From assembly GCA_031285645.1 (NCBI GenBank), contig JAITVU010000408.1, positions 1 to 10,747 of the forward strand: a stretch of 10,747 nucleotides of DNA, in the 5' to 3' direction. The translations under genes were made by a program, and so were the position numbers. This DNA is from Oscillospiraceae bacterium (lineage in GTDB: Bacteria; Bacillota; Clostridia; Oscillospirales; Ruminococcaceae). The notes under the pieces were generated by a model. The model did no database searches. It was given only the letters and a program-made list of their open reading frames with translations, and was not told the DNA's origin. Below are positions 5,775 through 10,747 of this stretch, one piece after another (position 1 is the stretch's first letter; the number at the start of each line of letters is the position of its first letter).

Positions 5775-5835
5775 ATAGCAGATTCACTTGAAAACGGGCA
5801 AAGCCCGCTGCCGCGCTGGGCGCGGCAACTGCTAT
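5775..5835 (-). repeat. Four-way-junction (cloverleaf) repeat, copy G, long arm reduced
   Basis: The closing stem ATAGCAG (5775-5781) pairs with CTGCTAT (5829-5835). CGGGC-AAA-GCCCG is at 5795-5807, and TGCCGCGC-TGG-GCGCGGCA (8 bp) at 5809-5827. Where other copies have a 24-29 base hairpin, this one has only 13 bases (5782-5794) with a marginal TTC/GAA pairing. Read on the minus strand, its GC arms nearly match those of copy D, including the CGCGCCCAGCGCGG core. It ends 29 bases before the tsaE start codon, so it would lie in the tsaE 5' leader if transcription starts upstream of it. Confidence 0.7.
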
Positions 5836-5885
5836 TGACGACACGTCAGCCGCTGCCTGAGGGCGGCTACACGCGGCAAATCCGC
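5836..5885. repeat. Run of three small hairpins beside copy G
   Basis: TGACG-ACA-CGTCA is at 5836-5848. GCCGC/GCGGC is at 5849-5853 with 5863-5867. GCGG-CAAAT-CCGC is at 5873-5885. They follow copy G directly. They could be remains of another structured element, but no closing stem is evident. From about 5895, short direct repeats of the form CAAATAGT/CAAATAAGT lead into AT-rich DNA that may hold the tsaE promoter. Confidence 0.35.
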
Positions 5886-5969
5886 ATGCTTTAAAATAGT
5901 CAAATAAGTCAAATAGTCATTCAGATTGTTTTAAAGTGACGTTAGTTTAATCTAATTTAAGTTTTTGGT

Positions 5970-6011
5970 CAAACTTTTTGAAAAAAGTTTGCGGGTTTGG
6001 GCGGAGCCCAA
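5970..6011 (-). terminator. Hairpin pair downstream of fhs, possible terminator
   Basis: Two hairpins lie just after the fhs stop on the minus strand: TTGGGC-TCC-GCCCAA (6011-5997) and CAAACTTTTT/AAAAAGTTTG (5991-5982 with 5979-5970). Neither is followed by a clean T-tract, so termination is an inference from position. The T-run inside the second hairpin could serve as the release tract for the first. Confidence 0.4.
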
Positions 6012-6023
6012 GGTCTTCCTGCG

Positions 6024-7694
6024 CTAGAAAAGGCCCGTAATATGCCCGCTTTCATCCACATCAATGCTGCAGGCCGCCGGGACTTTAGGCAACCCCGGCA
6101 TCGTCATGATGTCCCCGGCCAAAGCCACGATAAAACCCGCGCCCGCATTGAGGCGGACTTCCCTGACGTTTAACACAAAATTGACCGGCCTGCCCAAAAG
6201 GTTGGGGTTGTCGGACAGGCTGTACTGCGTTTTAGCCATGCATATCGGCAGGTTTCCCTTGTCAAGCTTTTCAATCTCAGCAATGGATTTTTTGGCGGCC
6301 GGTGTATACGCAACGTCCGCCGCGCCATATATTTGCGCGGCAATGGCGCGTATTTTCTTGTCAATCGGCTGTTTGACATCATACAGGGGCGCAAAGTTAT
6401 TGGGCTGCTCGCACGCGTCCACAACTTTAAGCGCGAGCGCCTCCGCGCCCCTTCCGCCCTCCGAAAAAGCGTCGGATAAGGCGAACTCGGCGTTCTTTTC
6501 CTTGCAATAGGCCGACACGGCGTGGATTTCGTGCTGGGTATCCGTCTCAAACACATTGATGGCCACGACAACAGGCACATGAAAGCGCTGCATATTGTCG
6601 ATATGCGCGCCGAGATTGACAAGCCCCTTTCCGAGCGCCTCCATATCGTCGCGCGCAAGATCCTTCTTCTGCGCGCCGCCGTTGTATTTAAGCGCGCGCA
6701 CCGTCGCCACAATGACGACGCAGTCGGGCTTTATGCCGCCGTAATGGCATTTGATGTCCATAAACTTCTCGGCGCCCAGATCGGAACCGAAGCCGGCTTC
6801 CGTAATAGCGTAATCCGCGAGTTTAAGTCCCAGCCGGGTCGCGCGCACGGAGTTGCAGCCGTGGGCGATGTTGGCAAAGGGGCCGCCGTGCATCAGGGCC
6901 GGCGTGTTTTCCAGCGTCTGCACGAGATTGGGCTTGATGGCGTCGCGCAGCAGTACCGCCATCGCGCCCTCGGCCGAAAGCTGACGCGCCCAGACGGGCG
7001 CCCCGCTGTAATCATAAGCCACGAGCATATCTCCAAGGCGTTTTTTGAGGTCCGCGAGGTCGTCCGCGAGACAAAGGATGGCCATCACCTCGCTCGCGAC
7101 CGTGATCTGGAAGCCGTCCTCACGCGGCACGCCGTTTACCTTGCCGCCGAGGCCCACATTGACATGGCGCAGGGCGCGGTCGTTCATGTCCATGCAGCGC
7201 TTGATCAGCACGCGCCTCGGGTCGATGCCGAGCGCGTTGCCCTGCTGCAGGTGGTTGTCCAGCATGGCGCAGAGCAAATTGTTCGCCGCTGTAATGGCGT
7301 GCATATCGCCGGTAAAATGCAGATTGATATCCTCCATCGGCACCACCTGGGCGTAGCCGCCGCCCGCCGCGCCGCCCTTCATGCCAAATACGGGGCCCAG
7401 GGACGGCTCCCTCAGAGCAATAATCGCGTTCTTGCCGATTTTTTTCATGCCCATGCCGAGACCGACCGTCGTCGTTGTCTTACCCTCCCCGGCCGGTGTC
7501 GGGTTGACCGCCGTAACAAGCACAAGCTTGCCGTCCGGCCTGTCTGCCACACGGCGGATGAGGCTGTCGGACAATTTGGCCTTATAAGTGCCGTAAAGCT
7601 CAAGCTCCTCGGGCATCACCCCGAGTTTTGACGCGATTTCAGCAATCGGCTTCATCCGGCACTGTCCCGCAATTTCAATATCGCTCAGGTGCAT
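6024..7694 (-). CDS. fhs: Formate-tetrahydrofolate ligase
   Basis: Fhs joins formate to tetrahydrofolate with ATP, giving 10-formyl-THF for purine synthesis, initiator tRNA formylation or the acetyl-CoA pathway. The 556-residue length is standard. The N-terminus [14 protein letters not shown] is family-typical. The P-loop [10 protein letters not shown] lies at 66-75, [19 protein letters not shown] near 95-113, and the C-terminus contains [15 protein letters not shown]. The start at 7694 fits the family, although the best GGAGG complement (7709-7713) is about 14 bases away, a longer gap than usual. An overlapping seven-codon frame from 7708 probably means nothing. The gene stands alone; the neighbouring kinase-like gene ends 142 bases upstream on the same strand. 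Fhs alone does not prove acetogenesis, as many fermentative Clostridia carry it. Confidence 0.97.
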   Translation of the reverse strand: MHLSDIEIAGQCRMKPIAEIASKLGVMPEELELYGTYKAKLSDSLIRRVADRPDGKLVLVTAVNPTPAGEGKTTTTVGLGMGMKKIGKNAIIALREPSLGPVFGMKGGAAGGGYAQVVPMEDINLHFTGDMHAITAANNLLCAMLDNHLQQGNALGIDPRRVLIKRCMDMNDRALRHVNVGLGGKVNGVPREDGFQITVASEVMAILCLADDLADLKKRLGDMLVAYDYSGAPVWARQLSAEGAMAVLLRDAIKPNLVQTLENTPALMHGGPFANIAHGCNSVRATRLGLKLADYAITEAGFGSDLGAEKFMDIKCHYGGIKPDCVVIVATVRALKYNGGAQKKDLARDDMEALGKGLVNLGAHIDNMQRFHVPVVVAINVFETDTQHEIHAVSAYCKEKNAEFALSDAFSEGGRGAEALALKVVDACEQPNNFAPLYDVKQPIDKKIRAIAAQIYGAADVAYTPAAKKSIAEIEKLDKGNLPICMAKTQYSLSDNPNLLGRPVNFVLNVREVRLNAGAGFIVALAGDIMTMPGLPKVPAACSIDVDESGHITGLF

Positions 7695-7836
7695 ACTTCT
7701 CTACCCATCCTCCCGAAATTGTGTTTATGCCAAGGCTTTATGCCTTTATTGACCTCAATGCGACGCCTTCAGCGCCCGTTTCAAAGTGTAAAACGGACCG
7801 AAAGAGTCTCAGTGGTCCACGGGCGCCGCAAACCAT

Positions 7837-8982
7837 TTACGCCTTGTCATATTGCCTGATGCCCTGCAGGCCTACATGCAGATTCGAAAAGCGGTCCCCA
7901 AGGCCGTAATCAGGCTTTCCCTGCCTGAGCGGCAAAGCCTGCGAAAATGATTTGGCGGGTAGGGCGATCGTGACGCTTGTCCCCTGTTCCAGCCGGGACC
8001 TGATCTTGATCTGGCCGCCGTGTTCGTGGATAATGCGCTGTGCGATTGTCAGGCCAAGCCCGATCCCGCGCTCCCCGTCCCTGTTCGGAAAAGAAAAATA
8101 CGGCTTAAACGCCTGGGCGCTCACCTCGGGCATCATACCCTGGCCGTGATCGGTTATTTTGATCGTGACAAACCGGGCGCCTTTTCGGGCCGCAACCTCT
8201 ATATGATTGCCGGCGCGCGTATAGAATAAACTGTTGTAGAGAATATTGTAAAAAGCCAGTTCAAAACGCTCCAGATCCATCCTGATATAAAGGTCGTCTT
8301 CCGGCACATGGAAACGGACCGGGATATCGAGGTTTTCACCGAGCGACGACACGGCCGGACCGATTTCCCGCAGCCAGTCAAATATGTTTTCCGAAGACAG
8401 CTTGAGGATGACGGCGTCTCCCTGAAACTTCGCGTATTCGGAGATGTTCGCCGCCAGGCGCAAAATCTGGTAGGCATTTGTGCTGATCCGGTTCAAATGG
8501 GGGCTCAGCCACGGTGTGGCGTCCAATATTGCCGCTTTAAGATAAGCGGCGTCCGCCGCGGAAAAAATACCGTCTATCCCGCGGCGCACACTGTCGGACA
8601 AAGCTAGAGCCGTATGGCCGACATGGCGCTCCGTGAGACCGGCCGACGCGCTTGAGTGGCTTATGATTATGGCGATGACGCCCGCCAGTTCCTGACCGGC
8701 CGTAACGGGCGTCAGGCTGATGCGCGTATCGGAAAACGGCAGCGCCGATTCAATGGTGCAATTACCCCTTTCAATAAACGCCTGGCTGAGCAGGGACGGC
8801 ACATCGAATTCGGCGAGGGCAAAGCGCAGGCCGTCTGTCTGCGTCAACCGCGGATAAGCCCGCTGCATAACCGAATTGCTCCAGCATACATCCAGGCTTG
8901 CGTCGGCAATGAGCGCGGGCAGCGGAAATTCTTTGAGCTGCTTGATGTTTTCACTGATCAACCTGATAAAATCATATTCCAT
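7837..8982 (-). CDS. Soluble histidine-kinase-like ATPase with PAS-like N-terminus
   Basis: The C-terminal half of this 381-residue protein is a clear HATPase_c domain: N-box around FYNILYNSLFYTRAGNHI (244-261), DHGQGM (278-283) and GERGIGLGL (303-311) followed by IIHEHGG. Residues about 18-110 (PLPALIADASLDVCWSNSVM) look like a PAS sensor domain. No membrane segment is visible, so it should be cytosolic. The segment expected to be the dimerisation/phosphoacceptor helix (145-186) has no recognisable HE(L/F)RTP box; the only candidate is His162 in WLSPHLNRI. It may be an atypical kinase or an ATP-binding regulator that is not autophosphorylated. No response regulator gene is adjacent. The ribosome binding site is weak. 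The link to fhs, 142 bases downstream on the same strand, is positional only. Confidence 0.85.
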   Translation of the reverse strand: MEYDFIRLISENIKQLKEFPLPALIADASLDVCWSNSVMQRAYPRLTQTDGLRFALAEFDVPSLLSQAFIERGNCTIESALPFSDTRISLTPVTAGQELAGVIAIIISHSSASAGLTERHVGHTALALSDSVRRGIDGIFSAADAAYLKAAILDATPWLSPHLNRISTNAYQILRLAANISEYAKFQGDAVILKLSSENIFDWLREIGPAVSSLGENLDIPVRFHVPEDDLYIRMDLERFELAFYNILYNSLFYTRAGNHIEVAARKGARFVTIKITDHGQGMMPEVSAQAFKPYFSFPNRDGERGIGLGLTIAQRIIHEHGGQIKIRSRLEQGTSVTIALPAKSFSQALPLRQGKPDYGLGDRFSNLHVGLQGIRQYDKA

Positions 8983-10351
<1,369 letters not shown>

Positions 10352-10368
10352 GCTTGTTTGATACAACC

Positions 10369-10397
10369 GCCGCCCGCGTTATGCGGGCGGCTTTTTT
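10369..10397 (+). terminator. Intrinsic terminator of gap
   Basis: A perfect 9-bp GC-rich stem, GCCGCCCGC (10369-10377) with GCGGGCGGC (10383-10391), has the loop GTTAT and is followed by six T residues. It lies 17 bases after the gap stop codon: a textbook Rho-independent terminator. Confidence 0.93.
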
Positions 10398-10439
10398 GTT
10401 TGAGATTATTTATTATATTATGGATCACGTACCAAGTCA

Positions 10440-10469
10440 ACCAGATTTGCATAGCTGTGCAAATCTGGT
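10440..10469. repeat. 12-bp perfect inverted repeat upstream of the XRE gene
   Basis: ACCAGATTTGCA (10440-10451) pairs with TGCAAATCTGGT (10458-10469) around a six-base loop. No T-tract follows. It lies about 48 bases before the regulator start codon and could be an operator, a leader hairpin or an isolated repeat arm. Confidence 0.6.
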
Positions 10470-10482
10470 ATATCATATTCGT

Positions 10483-10511
10483 GTACCCTATAGCCAATAA
10501 TATGGGGGTAC
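10483..10511. promoter_or_regulatory. Operator-like inverted repeat before the XRE gene
   Basis: GTACCC (10483-10488) and GGGTAC (10506-10511) form a dyad with a 17-base AT-rich spacer, just upstream of the regulator start. XRE-family repressors often bind such dyads over their own promoter, so autoregulation is plausible but unproven. The GGGGG inside the right arm (10504-10508) also seems to serve as the ribosome binding site. Confidence 0.35.
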
Positions 10512-10516
10512 TGTGT

Positions 10517-10747
10517 ATGTATTACTATAAAATCGGGGAAAGAATTAGAGAATTGCGACAGGCTCGTCACTTGACACAGGATATACTTGCCCAGCGGTTA
10601 GGGATAACAAAGTCCGGTGTAAGCAGCTACGAAAACTCTGCCGCGTACCCGTCCTACGACGCGCTGCTCGGCCTTGCCGATATCTTCAAAGTAACGACCG
10701 ACTATCTGCTCGGGAAAGAAAAAACAAGAAGCATCAGTACAAGAGGA
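10517..10747 (+). CDS. XRE-family helix-turn-helix regulator, 3' end cut by window
   Basis: An open frame from ATG at 10517 runs to the window edge and encodes 77 residues so far. Residues about 6-66 form an HTH_3/XRE DNA-binding domain: IGERIRELRQARHLTQDILA, then GITKSGVSSYENSAAYPSYD as turn and recognition helix, then LADIFKVTTDYLLG. That matches the small SinR- or phage-repressor-like regulators common in Firmicutes. Downstream residues begin a charged segment (KEKTRSISTRG). Any effector or dimerisation domain is outside the window, so the target and full length are unknown. The ribosome binding site is a G-rich run eight bases upstream. The gene follows the gap terminator, so it needs its own promoter. 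Confidence 0.88.
   Translation, partial: MYYYKIGERIRELRQARHLTQDILAQRLGITKSGVSSYENSAAYPSYDALLGLADIFKVTTDYLLGKEKTRSISTRG

Noticed and set aside
5746..5844. Longer TsaE start at the ATG at 5844
   Set aside because: The added residues are translated from the cloverleaf repeat; the ATG at 5745 matches the family and has its own ribosome binding site.
6522..7631. 369-codon plus-strand frame opposite fhs
   Set aside because: It is an antisense shadow of a strongly conserved fhs sequence, with no recognisable protein features of its own.
7685..7708. Seven-codon leader peptide overlapping the fhs start
   Set aside because: It is too short and lacks attenuator codons or hairpins; GGAGG directly abuts its ATG, leaving no spacing for initiation.
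7695..7836. Folate riboswitch before fhs
   Set aside because: The 142-base gap shows only a 5-bp hairpin (7732-7746) and no paired core or pseudoknot arrangement that I can match to a THF riboswitch.

Overview
The window looks like part of the chromosome of an anaerobic, fermentative Firmicute of the class Clostridia with fairly high GC coding sequence. The grounds are strong AGGAGG-type ribosome binding sites, a transketolase split into two genes, a formate-tetrahydrofolate ligase, an rpiB-upp pair and a tsaE-tsaB pair. No phage, plasmid or transposase gene is visible. The genus cannot be named from sequence reading alone.

Layout. At 270-2487 (+) three tightly overlapping genes encode a divergent RpiB/LacAB-type sugar-phosphate isomerase and the N- and C-terminal halves of a transketolase. 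At 2488-3215 lies a 728-base gene-free stretch packed with inverted repeats. At 3216-4351 (-) are upp (uracil phosphoribosyltransferase) and a more canonical rpiB. At 4607-5745 (-) are tsaE and tsaB, needed for the tRNA modification t6A. At 6024-7694 (-) is fhs, and at 7837-8982 (-) a soluble histidine-kinase-like ATPase. At 9332-10351 (+) is an NAD-type GAPDH with its own promoter candidate and a clear terminator. At 10517 to the end (+) is the start of a small XRE-family regulator, cut by the window edge.

The genes mostly serve central metabolism. Transketolase and the isomerases handle pentose and tetrose phosphates, GAPDH is glycolytic, Fhs feeds one-carbon units to folate, and Upp salvages uracil with PRPP, which derives from ribose-5-phosphate. 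TsaE and TsaB serve translation.

The most unusual content is non-coding. Several intergenic regions hold 60-90 base elements that can each fold as a four-way junction: a closing stem, two short GC-rich hairpins with mostly three-base loops, and one longer hairpin that usually contains TTTAAAA. The clearest is 4454-4539; others are 2493-2575, 2963-3038, 5775-5835 and, more weakly, 2677-2733. A second related pair (2850-2944 and 3084-3186) shares internal sequence while carrying different but self-complementary ends. In both groups the stems differ in sequence between copies and yet stay paired. This suggests that a structure is maintained, or that the copies were made by a fold-back mechanism. 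I do not recognise either family. No genome comparison or folding calculation was run.
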